Source: Billgrantia antri (lineage in GTDB: Bacteria; Pseudomonadota; Gammaproteobacteria; Pseudomonadales; Halomonadaceae). Taken from it: 64,000 bases of DNA. Both the position numbers and the translations under genes were made by a program. Below, piece after piece: positions 27,909 through 37,418 of the stretch (positions are counted from its first letter, which is position 1; each line of letters begins with the position of its first letter). Below the pieces are notes generated by a model. That model ran no database searches. It was not told where the DNA came from and worked only from the letters and a program-made list of their open reading frames with translations. The stretch is from assembly GCF_019430905.1 (NCBI RefSeq), contig NZ_JAHYCA010000002.1, positions 186,001-250,000 of the forward strand, given 5' to 3'.

Positions 27909-30521
27909 ATGCTGACTTTAGCCCGCTCGTTCTTCACCTGCTTGAAGTCCCTGCAAGGGTTCGTACTGGTGGCGATCATTTCCGCTTCGCTCACCGTATT
28001 CGTCGGCGTCACCCTGGTCTCATCGCTGCTCTACGAGAACATCCTGGCGCGTCAGGCGGAGCAGACCTCCGAAACCCTGGCCCGGCAGAGCTTCAACGCC
28101 ATGCTGCAGGTAATGCGCCAGGGCTGGAGCCGCGATGAGATGGAAACCTTCATCGACGAGACCAAGCGCGCCCACGCCGGTGCCGGCTATCGCTTCAACT
28201 TCTATCGCGGCGAGCGGGTATCGGAGCGCTACGGCGAGATCGATCAGCCGCCCATGGACATCGTCATTCGCTCCGCCCTCGAGACGGGCAACGAGCGGGT
28301 GTGGCGCGAGAATGGCACGGTGCGTCGGATCATGCCGTTGGTGGCCCGGCCGGAGTGCCTCTCCTGCCACCAGAACGCGGCCACCGGCGACGTACTGGGC
28401 GTGATCGACATCCAGCGCGACATGGCGCCGATCAGTCGCGAGATGCGCTTCAACTACCTGGCCCTGTTCATCGTCGCCGCCTTGGTGATCCTGCTGCTGG
28501 CGCTGGGCATGTCGAAGCTGTTCGCCGAGCGGATTCAGGTCACCCTCGATCAGTTCCGCGACCGCCTGGCCGCCGTCAACTCCGTCGAGGATTTCCGCAA
28601 GCTCGACGTCAGCGACACCCGGGTACGCTTCCAGGAGCTCAACGTCGCCATGCAGCAGGTCAATGCCCTGGTCGACCGCCTCAGGAATGTGGCAGTGGAC
28701 AAGGACATCCTCGAGTTCGAGATTCGCCTGCTGAGCAAATTCATCATTACCTCCGAGGTGGTGCGCGACTGGCGCGAGTTCATCAAGGAACTGCTGGCCG
28801 ACATCAACACCATCATCCAGGCGCATACACTGGTGACGATCTTTCAAGTCGAGGACGAAGGGTACGAGCTGGAGGTGTTCTGGTACCGTGAAGTGGCGCC
28901 CGAGACCCGGGCCACCTTCGAGCAGCTGCTGACCCAGCTGCTGGAAAACAAGCATGAAGGACCGCCCGGCGGCACCATTCTCAAGGTGTTCCATCACAAC
29001 GTGCTGAGCTGCGAATCGGGTGAGGGGTTGTCAGACCTGTCGCCTGAGGACATCCGCCTGCAAACCAAGTCGCTGCTGCTCGAGGCGCCGAAGATCGGCG
29101 GTATCGTCGGCATCGGCGTGCAGTCGGACCTGGCCCAGGACCCGATCCGCCATATCGTCATCGACGGCATCCTGTCGACGCTGCTCAACCTGGTGGGCTC
29201 GGTCAAGGCGATCTACAAATACACCCAGGATCTCGAGTACTACGCCACCCGCGACCCCCTTACCAGCCTGCACAACCAGCGCATCTTCAAGGACATGCTG
29301 GCCTACGAGGTGGGCCGGGCGACGCGCCACCAGGACCACTTCAGCCTGCTGATGCTGGACCTCGACAACTTCAAGACCGTCAACGACCGCCATGGCCACG
29401 CCTTCGGCGATCAGTTCCTGCACGCGGTGGCCGATACCCTGGCGCAGTCGATACGCCCCGGCGACTTCCTGGCCCGCTACGGCGGCGACGAGTTCACCGT
29501 AATCCTGCCCCAGACCGAGGAGGAGCAGGCCTACTCGGTGGCGCTGCGCATCGCCGACAACCTCACCAGCCAGGTGCTCACCGCGCCCGACGGCACGACC
29601 GTCAGGGCGACGACCTCGATCGGCATCGCCTGCTATCCCAATCATGCCGGCAATGCCCATGATCTGTTCCTGATGGCCGACAACATGATGTACAAGGCCA
29701 AGCGCAAGGGTAAGAACTGCGTGGCCCTGCCGGAGCGGGAAGAGGTGGCGGCCGTGTTTCGCGAGGTGGGCGAGAAGAACCAGATGGTGCTCAGCGCGCT
29801 GGAGGAGCAGCGCATCGTGCCCTACTTCCAGCCCATCGCCGACGTGCGCAGCGGCGAGGTCAACGTTCATGAACTGCTGATGCGCATCCAGCTCGACGAT
29901 CGCCTGGTGCCGGCCGGTGAGTTCATCGATATCGCCGAGAGCATCGGGGTAATCCACAAGATGGACTATCAGCTGATCGAGAAGGCCTTCATCCAGATTC
30001 GCGAGCAGGGCTACCAGGGCATGCTGTTCATCAACCTGTCGCCCAAGTCGCTGATTGTGGGGGAGTTCATTGGCCGTATCCATCAGTTGGCCATCGATTA
30101 CGACATCCTGCCGGAACGCATCGTCTTCGAGCTGACCGAGCGCGAAACGGTGAGCAACCTCAAGCTGCTGGAGAAGTTCGTGCTCGAACTCAAGCTGGAG
30201 GGCTTCAACTTCGCCATCGACGACTTCGGCTCGGGCTACTCCTCGTTCCGCTACCTCAAGCAGTTCCCTATCGATGTGATCAAGATCGAGGGCGAGTTCA
30301 TCCGCAACATGCTCAGCGACGAGAAGTACATGGCCTTCGTCAAGAGCATCGTCACCTTGGCCCAGAGCCTCGGCGTCAGCACCATCGCTGAGTTCATCGA
30401 GAACGAGGAGGTGCTGGCCGCCGTCGAGGCGCTGGGCATCGACTTCGGCCAGGGCTATCACCTGGGCCGGCCGGGGCCGCGCTTCGTCAGCCGCCGCCAG
30501 CAGGTTCTCGTCGAGAGGTAG
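27909..30521 (+). CDS. GGDEF-EAL c-di-GMP protein with periplasmic c-type heme motif
   Basis: 870 aa. TM1 at about 17-40, a periplasmic sensor domain of DUF3365/Tll0287 type containing C150-LS-C153-H154, TM2 at about 183-203, a HAMP-like helix and a GAF-like region, then GGDEF (intact RYGGDEF near 522-528) and EAL (from about 645). The EAL domain reads HELLMR instead of EALxR, but the catalytic Glu, the Asn of INLSP, ELTE, DDFGSG, the Lys of IKIE, AEF and Gln of GQGY remain, so it may still cleave c-di-GMP. The CxxCH motif suggests covalent heme attached by the Ccm system. ATG at 27909 follows AAGGG; TTG 27894 and GTG 27906 are alternatives. Confidence 0.9.
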   Translation: MLTLARSFFTCLKSLQGFVLVAIISASLTVFVGVTLVSSLLYENILARQAEQTSETLARQSFNAMLQVMRQGWSRDEMETFIDETKRAHAGAGYRFNFYRGERVSERYGEIDQPPMDIVIRSALETGNERVWRENGTVRRIMPLVARPECLSCHQNAATGDVLGVIDIQRDMAPISREMRFNYLALFIVAALVILLLALGMSKLFAERIQVTLDQFRDRLAAVNSVEDFRKLDVSDTRVRFQELNVAMQQVNALVDRLRNVAVDKDILEFEIRLLSKFIITSEVVRDWREFIKELLADINTIIQAHTLVTIFQVEDEGYELEVFWYREVAPETRATFEQLLTQLLENKHEGPPGGTILKVFHHNVLSCESGEGLSDLSPEDIRLQTKSLLLEAPKIGGIVGIGVQSDLAQDPIRHIVIDGILSTLLNLVGSVKAIYKYTQDLEYYATRDPLTSLHNQRIFKDMLAYEVGRATRHQDHFSLLMLDLDNFKTVNDRHGHAFGDQFLHAVADTLAQSIRPGDFLARYGGDEFTVILPQTEEEQAYSVALRIADNLTSQVLTAPDGTTVRATTSIGIACYPNHAGNAHDLFLMADNMMYKAKRKGKNCVALPEREEVAAVFREVGEKNQMVLSALEEQRIVPYFQPIADVRSGEVNVHELLMRIQLDDRLVPAGEFIDIAESIGVIHKMDYQLIEKAFIQIREQGYQGMLFINLSPKSLIVGEFIGRIHQLAIDYDILPERIVFELTERETVSNLKLLEKFVLELKLEGFNFAIDDFGSGYSSFRYLKQFPIDVIKIEGEFIRNMLSDEKYMAFVKSIVTLAQSLGVSTIAEFIENEEVLAAVEALGIDFGQGYHLGRPGPRFVSRRQQVLVER

Positions 30522-30534
30522 CAGCGAAAGCGCA

Positions 30535-32550
30535 CTACTTGCCCTGGACCAGGTCGCGGATGGTCCGCCGCCCCGGATGCAGGTGATCCACCAGCGGCCA
30601 CTCCAGCGGCAGCGGCTCGTCGCACAGGCGCGAAGCGAGCAGCTCGGCGCACAGCGGCGCGCTGGCCATGCCGCGGGAGCCGTGGGCGGCGCTGATCCAC
30701 AGCCCGGCGTGGTGCCTGCCGGGAGCGTCGGGTATGCGGGTGGCATCCTTTGCCAGCACGGCATAGTCCTCGCGCCAGGCCTCGGCGTCGGGAACCGGTC
30801 CGGCATATGGCGACTTGTCGGGGCTGGCCGCGCGCACGCCGGTGCGTGCGGTGAGCCGTTCGGGCGAGAGGTCGGCACCGGCCTCGCGCAGCGCCGCCAC
30901 GAAGTGGGGCAGGCCGCGCTCGAGCTCCGCCAGGTTGGCGGCGTGGTCGGCCTCGCGCTCGGCGAGGTCGGTGTCGCCGGGAGCAAAGGTGGCGCCAAAG
31001 TTGAGTACCCCGTCTGCCGCCGGCGGAACGTAGCCGCCAGCGCACACCACGCGGCCCAGCGCTGGAGCGCCTTCGGGCAATGCCAGCTGGCTGACCTGGC
31101 CGCGCACCGGCTGCAGCGGCAGCGCCGCGAGTTGGCTGAACCCGGCAGCCTCGCGAGCGGCTGCGACCACCACCTGGTCGGCTTCGATGCGCTCGCCGTC
31201 GGCCAGGGTCAGCGTCCAGCCGGCTTCGCCGCCGTGCAGCGCCGTCACTTCACCACGGCGGAAGCTGACGCCGGGCGTGCGGGCCAGATGAACGCACAGT
31301 TCCAGCGGCCTGACCCAGGCGGCTTCAGGGTAATCGAGCGCCGATGCCTCGAGTCGTATTCCCGCCGCGCGGCTGGCCGCCTCGGCATCGAGGCCGCGCA
31401 CCACGCTCTCGGGCAGCGAATGGTTGGCCAGGAAACGTGCCTGGCGTGCCTGCTCCTTCTCGTCCAGCGCCAGCTGCAGCACGCCGCTGGGCCGCCACAG
31501 TGTCTCGTCCGGGTCGAGCTGGGCCAGCCAGCGCCGGCTATACAGCAGGCCGGCGAGGTAGGCACGACTCTGCAGGTTGGTCTCCACGGCCAGCTTGACG
31601 TAGAGCGCCCCCTGCAGGTGGGTGGCGCCCAGCTCGGCGCGGTCGAAGCGATCGATCAGGGTAACGGCCACGCCGCGCCGGGCCAGGGCGGCAGCGGTGC
31701 TGGCACCGGCGATGCCGGCGCCGATCACCGCCACGTGGCGCGGCGGACGTGGCGCTGGCGGGCTGAACCAGGGCGTGTTCCGGCGACGGGAATCGGCAGG
31801 CGGCTCGGCAATCTCCCCGCAGAGCATTTCCCTCTTGCGCCCGAAGCCCGACACCTTGCGCCAGGCAAATCCCGCCGCGGCCAGCCCGCGCTTGACCACC
31901 CCGGCGCAGGTGAAGGTGGCGAAGGTCGCCCCCGGCCGCGAGCGGGCGGCCATGGCGTCGAACAACTCGGGGCGCCACATCTCGGGATTCTTGGCCGGGG
32001 CGAAACCGTCGAGAAACCAGGCATCCACCCGCCCTTCGAGCAGGACGAGGCGCTCGGTGGCATCGCCGAAGTGCAGGTCCAGCGTCACCCGCTCGTCGAG
32101 CCACAACCGATGCACGCCAGCCACCGGCTCGGGCCACTGGCGCACCAGCCGTTCAGCGCGCGGGGCCAGGTCCGGCCAGGCGGCGAGCGCCCGGGTCAGG
32201 TCGTCCCGGCTCAGCGGGTAGCGCTCGGTGGAAACCAGATGCAATCGTGCCCCGGCCGGGGCGTGCGCGTCGAAGCAGGCCCAGGCACAGAGCATGTTGA
32301 GCCCGGTGCCGAAGCCGGTCTCGCCGATGGTGAAGGGCCGCGGCTCCTGCCAGGCGGCCAGGCGTCGCGGCAGGTCGTTGCCGGCGAGAAAGACATGCTC
32401 GGTTTCCGCCCGGCCGTCGTGGCGCGAGAAGTAGACGTCGTCGAAGCGGCTCGAGTGCGGAGCACTGTCGCCGGTCTCGTCGTGCTGCCAGTCGAGACGT
32501 GCGGGCTCGAGGCCGGCCAGCGGCGGAAGGGGGGCGTGGGGCAGTGACAC
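30535..32550 (-). CDS. mnmC: Bifunctional tRNA wobble-uridine modification enzyme MnmC
   Basis: 671 aa, near the 668 aa of E. coli MnmC. N-terminal SAM methyltransferase domain (ETGFGTGLNMLCAWACFDAH, WFLDGFAPAKNPEMW) and a C-terminal FAD oxidoreductase domain beginning with VIGAGIAGASTAAALARRG near residue 273. It converts cmnm5s2U34 to mnm5s2U34 in tRNAs. I chose the GTG at 32550 (MSLPHAPLPPL) because GGAG lies six bases upstream; an earlier start at 32676 would add 42 residues unlike the family. Confidence 0.94.
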   Translation of the reverse strand: MSLPHAPLPPLAGLEPARLDWQHDETGDSAPHSSRFDDVYFSRHDGRAETEHVFLAGNDLPRRLAAWQEPRPFTIGETGFGTGLNMLCAWACFDAHAPAGARLHLVSTERYPLSRDDLTRALAAWPDLAPRAERLVRQWPEPVAGVHRLWLDERVTLDLHFGDATERLVLLEGRVDAWFLDGFAPAKNPEMWRPELFDAMAARSRPGATFATFTCAGVVKRGLAAAGFAWRKVSGFGRKREMLCGEIAEPPADSRRRNTPWFSPPAPRPPRHVAVIGAGIAGASTAAALARRGVAVTLIDRFDRAELGATHLQGALYVKLAVETNLQSRAYLAGLLYSRRWLAQLDPDETLWRPSGVLQLALDEKEQARQARFLANHSLPESVVRGLDAEAASRAAGIRLEASALDYPEAAWVRPLELCVHLARTPGVSFRRGEVTALHGGEAGWTLTLADGERIEADQVVVAAAREAAGFSQLAALPLQPVRGQVSQLALPEGAPALGRVVCAGGYVPPAADGVLNFGATFAPGDTDLAEREADHAANLAELERGLPHFVAALREAGADLSPERLTARTGVRAASPDKSPYAGPVPDAEAWREDYAVLAKDATRIPDAPGRHHAGLWISAAHGSRGMASAPLCAELLASRLCDEPLPLEWPLVDHLHPGRRTIRDLVQGK

Positions 32551-32653
32551 GGGCTTCTCCAGTACCAGACAAGGCTGCTCAAAAATTGATCGATGGCGTC
32601 GCCGCGGCGTGGCATGGCGTATCGCGCAAGGCATCCGCGGCGTTTCAACAGCG

Positions 32654-32690
32654 TTATCCACAGAAGCTGTGAGCAAACTCCTGTGGATAA
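32654..32690. promoter_or_regulatory. Pair of inverted consensus DnaA boxes
   Basis: Perfect DnaA box TTATCCACA at 32654-32662 and the inverted copy TGTGGATAA at 32682-32690, 19 bases apart, in the 187-base gap between mnmC and yciI. The boxes extend to a 10-bp inverted repeat. They could titrate DnaA or control mnmC, whose start is 104 bases away. Confidence 0.6.
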
Positions 32691-32737
32691 GCGGTCTCGT
32701 CGGGGAAGGGGAGTCCCGAGCGGTCAGGGGGTCCGAG

Positions 32738-33037
32738 TCAGGGCAAGACCTTCTTGAACGGCTTCACTGTCGCCTTGGCATAGACCCCGGCGATCATGTA
32801 GGGGTCGGCATCGGCCCAGGCCTGGGCAGTGTCGAGGCTGTCGAACTCGGCCACCACCAGGCTGCCGCTGAAGCCGGCGTCGCCGGGGTTCTCGGCATCC
32901 ACCGCGGGATGCGGGCCGGCCAGCACCAGGCGGCCCTCGTCGCGCAGCTTCTCCAGCCGGGCCAGGTGGTCGGGGCGGGCGGCCAGGCGGCGCTCCAGGC
33001 TGTTCTTCACGTCTTCACTGATGATTGCGTACAGCAT
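32738..33037 (-). CDS. yciI: YciI family protein
   Basis: 99 aa, single ferredoxin-like domain with the family's His-Asp elements ([15 protein letters not shown]) and [20 protein letters not shown]. YciI proteins are small cytosolic enzymes or ligand-binding proteins of unclear reaction. ATG at 33037. Confidence 0.9.
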   Translation of the reverse strand: MLYAIISEDVKNSLERRLAARPDHLARLEKLRDEGRLVLAGPHPAVDAENPGDAGFSGSLVVAEFDSLDTAQAWADADPYMIAGVYAKATVKPFKKVLP

Positions 33038-33152
33038 CGCAGCGTTTCCTCTGGCAAGCGCGGTATCACCGCAGACTCCAAGCGTGCGTTGACCGACCGT
33101 CGCCGGGCGCGCACCATGGGCCATCATTTTGACAAAGTTGCCTGCCCGCGTC

Positions 33153-34082
33153 ATGCCGCTGCCCGCTCTGCCCACGCGTTTCGACGGCGACTCCGCTCCT
33201 CTGGGGGTCGATCTCCACATGCACTCCACTGCCTCGGATGGCGCCCTGCCGCCCGCTGAGGTGGTCGCCCTGTGCGCTGCGCGCGGTGTGTGGCTAATGG
33301 CGCTGACCGACCACGACACGGTAGCCGGCGTGGCCGAAGCCGGCGAAGCGGCGACGCGCCTAGGCGTGCACCTGCTGCCGGCAGTCGAACTCTCGACCCG
33401 CTGGCACGGGATCGGCATTCATGTCGTGGGGCTGTTGCCGCAGGGGGCTCGTGGGGCGCTCGCCGAAGGGCTCGATGACCAGGCCCGGGCGCGCGAGGCC
33501 CGTGCCGAGGTGATCGCCAAGCGCATGGAGAAGATCGGGCTCGACGACGCCCTGGCCCGCGCCCGCGAGCAGGCCGGGCCCCATCGTCCGCTGGGTCGGC
33601 CCGACTTCGCCCGGGCGCTGGTGGCGGCGGGGCTGGTGCCCGACATGGCCACGGCGTTTCGTAAGCATCTCGGCAGCGGCAAGGCGGGCGACGTCAAGGC
33701 GCACTGGCCGGCGCTGGCCGAGGTGGTGGGCTGGGTGGTCGAAGCGGGCGGCGTGGCGGTGCTGGCCCATCCCCTGCGCTACGGGCTAACCCGACGCAAG
33801 CGCGGCCAGCTGCTGGACGATTTCGTGGCCGCCGGCGGCCAGGCCGCCGAGCTGGTCAGCGGCTTCCAGAATGCCGACGTGACCCGCGACCTGGCCCGCC
33901 AGCTCGCCGAGCGGGAACTGTATGCCTCGCTCGGCAGCGACTTCCATTTCCCCGGCGGCCACTTGGCCCCGGGCAGCATGAGCCCGGTGCCGCGCACTGC
34001 CGTGTCCCCGGTGTGGATGCACCCTCGTCTGGCTGGCGTCGTTGCGACGGGCTGCGACGCGGCCGCCCCCGGCGCGCTATAG
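33153..34082 (+). CDS. rnm: PHP-domain 3',5'-nucleoside bisphosphate phosphatase / 5'-3' exonuclease (RNase AM type)
   Basis: 309 aa. PHP metal motifs H22-x-H24 in [11 protein letters not shown] and TDHDT (D53-D55), with later conserved H in VLAHPLRY and [10 protein letters not shown]. The E. coli homologue YciV/Rnm hydrolyses nucleoside 3',5'-bisphosphates and trims 5' ends of rRNA and small RNA. Start at ATG 33153; a TTG at 33129 is possible. Followed 34 bases later by yciO, the E. coli neighbour. Confidence 0.88.
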   Translation: MPLPALPTRFDGDSAPLGVDLHMHSTASDGALPPAEVVALCAARGVWLMALTDHDTVAGVAEAGEAATRLGVHLLPAVELSTRWHGIGIHVVGLLPQGARGALAEGLDDQARAREARAEVIAKRMEKIGLDDALARAREQAGPHRPLGRPDFARALVAAGLVPDMATAFRKHLGSGKAGDVKAHWPALAEVVGWVVEAGGVAVLAHPLRYGLTRRKRGQLLDDFVAAGGQAAELVSGFQNADVTRDLARQLAERELYASLGSDFHFPGGHLAPGSMSPVPRTAVSPVWMHPRLAGVVATGCDAAAPGAL

Positions 34083-34116
34083 TGGCGGCACGCATCAAAG
34101 ACGACAGGGAGCCCGC

Positions 34117-34740
34117 ATGAGTCAGTTCTTCCAGATCCACCCGGACAATCCGCAGAAGCGCCTGATCGACCAGGCGGTGCAGATCGTGCGCCAGGGCGGC
34201 GTGGTCGCCTATCCCACCGATTCCGGCTATGCCCTGGGTTGTCACCTGGGGGACAAGAAGGCGATCGAGAAGATCAAGTGGCTGCGCTCGCTGGACGACA
34301 AGCACAACTTCACCCTGGTGTGCTCCGACCTCTCCGACATCGGCACCTACGCCAAGGTCGACAACAGCGTGTTCCGCTTGCTCAAGGCCAATACGCCGGG
34401 GGCCTACACCTTCATCCTCAACGCCACCTCCGAAGTGCCGCGCCTGCTGCTGCATCCCAAGCGGCGCTCCATCGGCGTGCGCGTACCCGACCATCGCATC
34501 ACCCTGGCCCTGCTCGAGGCACTGGGCGAGCCGCTGATGAGCGTGACGCTGATCCCGGTGGGCGAGGAGCTGCCGATGACCGACCCGGAAGAGATCCGCG
34601 AGCGCTACGGTGCCCACCTGGATCTGGTCATCGACGGCGGCGCCTGCCATCTGGAGCCCACCAGTGTGATCGACCTGCGCGAGCTACCGCCGACCATCGT
34701 GCGCGAGGGGCGTGGCGACCTGACCCCCTTCCGGGATTGA
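34117..34740 (+). CDS. yciO: YciO, Sua5/YrdC-family protein
   Basis: 207 aa, full YrdC fold: RLIDQAVQIVRQGGVVAYPTDSGYALGC, KRRSIGVRVPDH, and LDLVIDGGACHLEPTSVIDL. YrdC/Sua5 make threonylcarbamoyl-AMP for t6A; the YciO branch is a paralogue whose role is less certain. GGGAG precedes the ATG at 34117. Confidence 0.93.
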   Translation: MSQFFQIHPDNPQKRLIDQAVQIVRQGGVVAYPTDSGYALGCHLGDKKAIEKIKWLRSLDDKHNFTLVCSDLSDIGTYAKVDNSVFRLLKANTPGAYTFILNATSEVPRLLLHPKRRSIGVRVPDHRITLALLEALGEPLMSVTLIPVGEELPMTDPEEIRERYGAHLDLVIDGGACHLEPTSVIDLRELPPTIVREGRGDLTPFRD

Positions 34741-34755
34741 GCGCCTCGCCGCCGT

Positions 34756-35640
34756 TCAATCCCTGGACGTATCGCGCGCCTGTTCGGCGAGGTGCGGGTC
34801 CGGCGTTTCCTCGTCCAGCCAGGTGCCGCACTTGAGGCAGTAAAGCGCACGCTGCTCGTGACGGTCGTGGCCGCAACCGGGGCAGGCCTGCTCGGAGTAC
34901 CGGTCGGCGCGGATCGAGCGGATCACTTCGGCGGAGAACACCCCGGTGGGGATGGCGATGATCGAGTAGCCGATCAGCATGACCAGGGTGGAGATCGCCT
35001 GGCCGAGGGGGGTGACGGGGACGATGTCACCGTAGCCCACCGTGGTCAGTGTCACGATGGCCCAGTAGATGGCCGTTGGTATGCTGCTGAAGCCGGCTTC
35101 GGCAGGCTCGATCATGTAGACCAGCGCAGCGAACAGCGTCACCAGCAGGAACATGGTGAACAGGAACAGGAAGATCTGGTGCCAGCTGCGCAGCAGTGCC
35201 TCCACCAGCAGGCGTCCTTCACCGACGAACTGCATCAGGCGCAGCACGCGGAAGATGCGCAGCACGCGCAGCAGGCGCACGATCACCAGGGTCTGGGTGC
35301 CGGGCAGCAGCAGCATCAACCAGGTGGGCAGGATGGCAATCACATCGATCACGCCGTAGAAACTGCGCAGGTAGCGCAGCGGCTTGTCGAGAATGATCAG
35401 GCGCACCGCCAGTTCGACGGTGAAGGCGAGAGTGAACCCCCACTCCAGCCAATAGAACCATTCGCCATACGCCGCGCTGAGGTGATCGACGGTATCGAGC
35501 ATGACCACCAGCACGCTGGCCAGGATCACCAGGATCAGGGCAATGTCGAAGCCCTTGGCCAGCGGCGTGTCGGATTCGAAGATGATCTGGAACAGACGTG
35601 TACGCACGCCATCGGCGGCCGGTCGGAACGGTTCGGTCAT
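34756..35640 (-). CDS. Kv-type six-TM potassium channel with C-terminal zinc ribbon
   Basis: 294 aa. Six membrane helices, an arginine-rich S4 (122-134, RLLRVLRIFRVLR), and the K+ selectivity filter TVGYGD at 200-205. After S6 a short tail carries C253-x2-C256 and C268-x2-C271, which looks like a rubredoxin-type zinc ribbon, instead of the larger ligand domains of many bacterial channels. Likely a tetrameric voltage-gated K+ channel in the inner membrane. Confidence 0.9.
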   Translation of the reverse strand: MTEPFRPAADGVRTRLFQIIFESDTPLAKGFDIALILVILASVLVVMLDTVDHLSAAYGEWFYWLEWGFTLAFTVELAVRLIILDKPLRYLRSFYGVIDVIAILPTWLMLLLPGTQTLVIVRLLRVLRIFRVLRLMQFVGEGRLLVEALLRSWHQIFLFLFTMFLLVTLFAALVYMIEPAEAGFSSIPTAIYWAIVTLTTVGYGDIVPVTPLGQAISTLVMLIGYSIIAIPTGVFSAEVIRSIRADRYSEQACPGCGHDRHEQRALYCLKCGTWLDEETPDPHLAEQARDTSRD

Positions 35641-35698
35641 GCGCTGGCTTCCTGCGGCAAGTGGCTCACTTCAGCGGTACGTGGCAATGGGAAACGGC

Positions 35699-36541
35699 TC
35701 ATGCCGCCAGATGATGGGCCAGCCGCAGCGCCACGCGACCGAAGTCGACGCCTAGCCAATCGGCTTGCTCCAGCATGGCGGCGAGACGGGCAGCGTCGTA
35801 GTCGCCCGTTGCGGCGATGGCCTGCAAGGCCTCCCGGGCCGCTTCTCTCCAGTTATCCTCGCCGGTATCGGCGAGGGCGTCCAATGCCAGCAGGGCACGC
35901 CGCAACCGTTCGCCCTTCGTCTCGCCCGGTGGCAGCGTCCAGCGGCCGCTGAGCAGGGCGCTGCCGCGGGCGGCCTTGCTGGCATCGGCGGGTCGCAGCG
36001 GCACCGTTTCGGCGAAGGCTTGCGCCAGGCTCCACAGTGCCTGGGGGGCGCCGTCCTTGAGTTCCAGTTCCAGCTCGCGGATCGGCACATGCCGTCCGGC
36101 GGCACGAATCTCGCCCTGGTCGAGCGCGACTTCGATGGTGGCTTCCGCCAGCTCCAGGCGCCAGGCACGGCGCTCGAAATCGGTGGCGAAGCGCGGCTCG
36201 AGCCGTTCCAGCACGTCGTCGCCCAACCCGGCAATGGGAGGCAGCTCGGCCAGTCTCGCGCGGTCCAGCGTCTCGCTGGCTACCGGCCACTCCCACTCGT
36301 CTCGCCGGCTGTAGCCACCGGCGCCTTCGCCGCTGGTCTTGAGGGTCTGCACCCAGCTGTCGCCATGCCGGCGCAGCCTCAGCGCCATGCGCGCGGCCTC
36401 CAGCTCGCCCGCCGGCGTGTCGAAGTAGACATTGGCCAGGTGCCGGGCGTCGTCCACGCCGCTGCGCAGGAGAGGGTGCTGCAACAGGCGCTCCGGCCCC
36501 GTCTCGCCCAGTGCCAGCTTCATTTCTATCTCTTCGCTCAT
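35699..36541 (-). CDS. CYTH-domain inorganic triphosphatase
   Basis: 280 aa. Starts with the defining ExExK motif (E4-I-E6-M-K8), then the paired basic and acidic strands of the triphosphate tunnel (MALRLRRHGDSWVQTLK, DEWEWPV, IEVALDQGEI, ELELELKDG). The last 80 residues are helical and short for a CHAD domain. E. coli YgiF is the nearest characterised relative and hydrolyses tripolyphosphate. Confidence 0.88.
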   Translation of the reverse strand: MSEEIEMKLALGETGPERLLQHPLLRSGVDDARHLANVYFDTPAGELEAARMALRLRRHGDSWVQTLKTSGEGAGGYSRRDEWEWPVASETLDRARLAELPPIAGLGDDVLERLEPRFATDFERRAWRLELAEATIEVALDQGEIRAAGRHVPIRELELELKDGAPQALWSLAQAFAETVPLRPADASKAARGSALLSGRWTLPPGETKGERLRRALLALDALADTGEDNWREAAREALQAIAATGDYDAARLAAMLEQADWLGVDFGRVALRLAHHLAA

Positions 36542-36669
36542 GTGCTTTCCTGCTGTTCGACTAGAATGAGAGCGCGTCAGGGGCTACCGTGTAAGCCAAA
36601 TATTTCAATGACGTGACAGGGTGCCATTCTTTATACTGGCGCCGCCATTCCACAAGCGCATTCTACGCC

Positions 36670-37350
36670 ATGGTCAAATCAAATCCGTTTTCGGCGATGT
36701 TCGGTCGCTCGCCGTTCCAGCCACTGCTGGCGCATATCGCCAAGTCCAACGAGTGTGCCGACCAGTTGCTGCCTTTCTTCGAGGCGTCGCTGGCCGGTGA
36801 CTGGGACGAGGCCGCCAGAGTCCGCGAGACCATCACCCAACTGGAGCATGAGGCCGATAGCCTCAAGACCGAGCTGCGCCTCAACCTGCCCAATACGCTG
36901 TTCCTCCCCGTTTCCCGCAGCGACCTGCTCGACCTGATCAGCGTCCAGGACAAGATCGCCAACAAGGTGCGCGACATCACCGGCATCATGCTCGGCCGGC
37001 GCATGCAGGTGCCCGCCGAGCTGGCCCAGCCCATGCGCGACTACATGCACACCGCCGTGGCCTGCGTCGCCCAGGCGCGCCAGGCGCTGGAGGAGCTTCA
37101 GGATCTGCTCGAATCGGGCTTCGGCCGTCATGTCGCCGACGTGATGCAGAACCTGATTCGCGAGCTGCACATTCTCGAGCAGCAGGCCGACCAGCAGCAG
37201 ATCGACATACGACGCCAGCTCTTCGAACTCGAAGACAGGCTCAAGCCGGTAGACGTGGTCTTTCTCTACAAGATCATCGACTGGGTCGGCGAACTCTCCG
37301 ATCGCGCCGAGCGCGTCGGCAGCCGTCTCCAGATTCTCACTGCCCGGTAG
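36670..37350 (+). CDS. PhoU-like DUF47 protein, Pit accessory
   Basis: 226 aa, all-helical, TIGR00153/DUF47 family: MFGRSPFQPLLAHIAKSNECADQLLPFF, ITQLEHEADSLKTELR, LLDLISVQDKIANKVRD. Lies 68 bases upstream of the Pit-type phosphate carrier, the usual pairing, and is thought to regulate it. ATG at 36670 chosen; sequence upstream of it is not conserved-looking. Confidence 0.92.
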   Translation: MVKSNPFSAMFGRSPFQPLLAHIAKSNECADQLLPFFEASLAGDWDEAARVRETITQLEHEADSLKTELRLNLPNTLFLPVSRSDLLDLISVQDKIANKVRDITGIMLGRRMQVPAELAQPMRDYMHTAVACVAQARQALEELQDLLESGFGRHVADVMQNLIRELHILEQQADQQQIDIRRQLFELEDRLKPVDVVFLYKIIDWVGELSDRAERVGSRLQILTAR

Positions 37351-37418
37351 GGCATCGTCGCCCGGCCCGGCCGGGACATGTCCTCTCAACCTGACAGCCA
37401 CATAGGACCCAACCCCCT

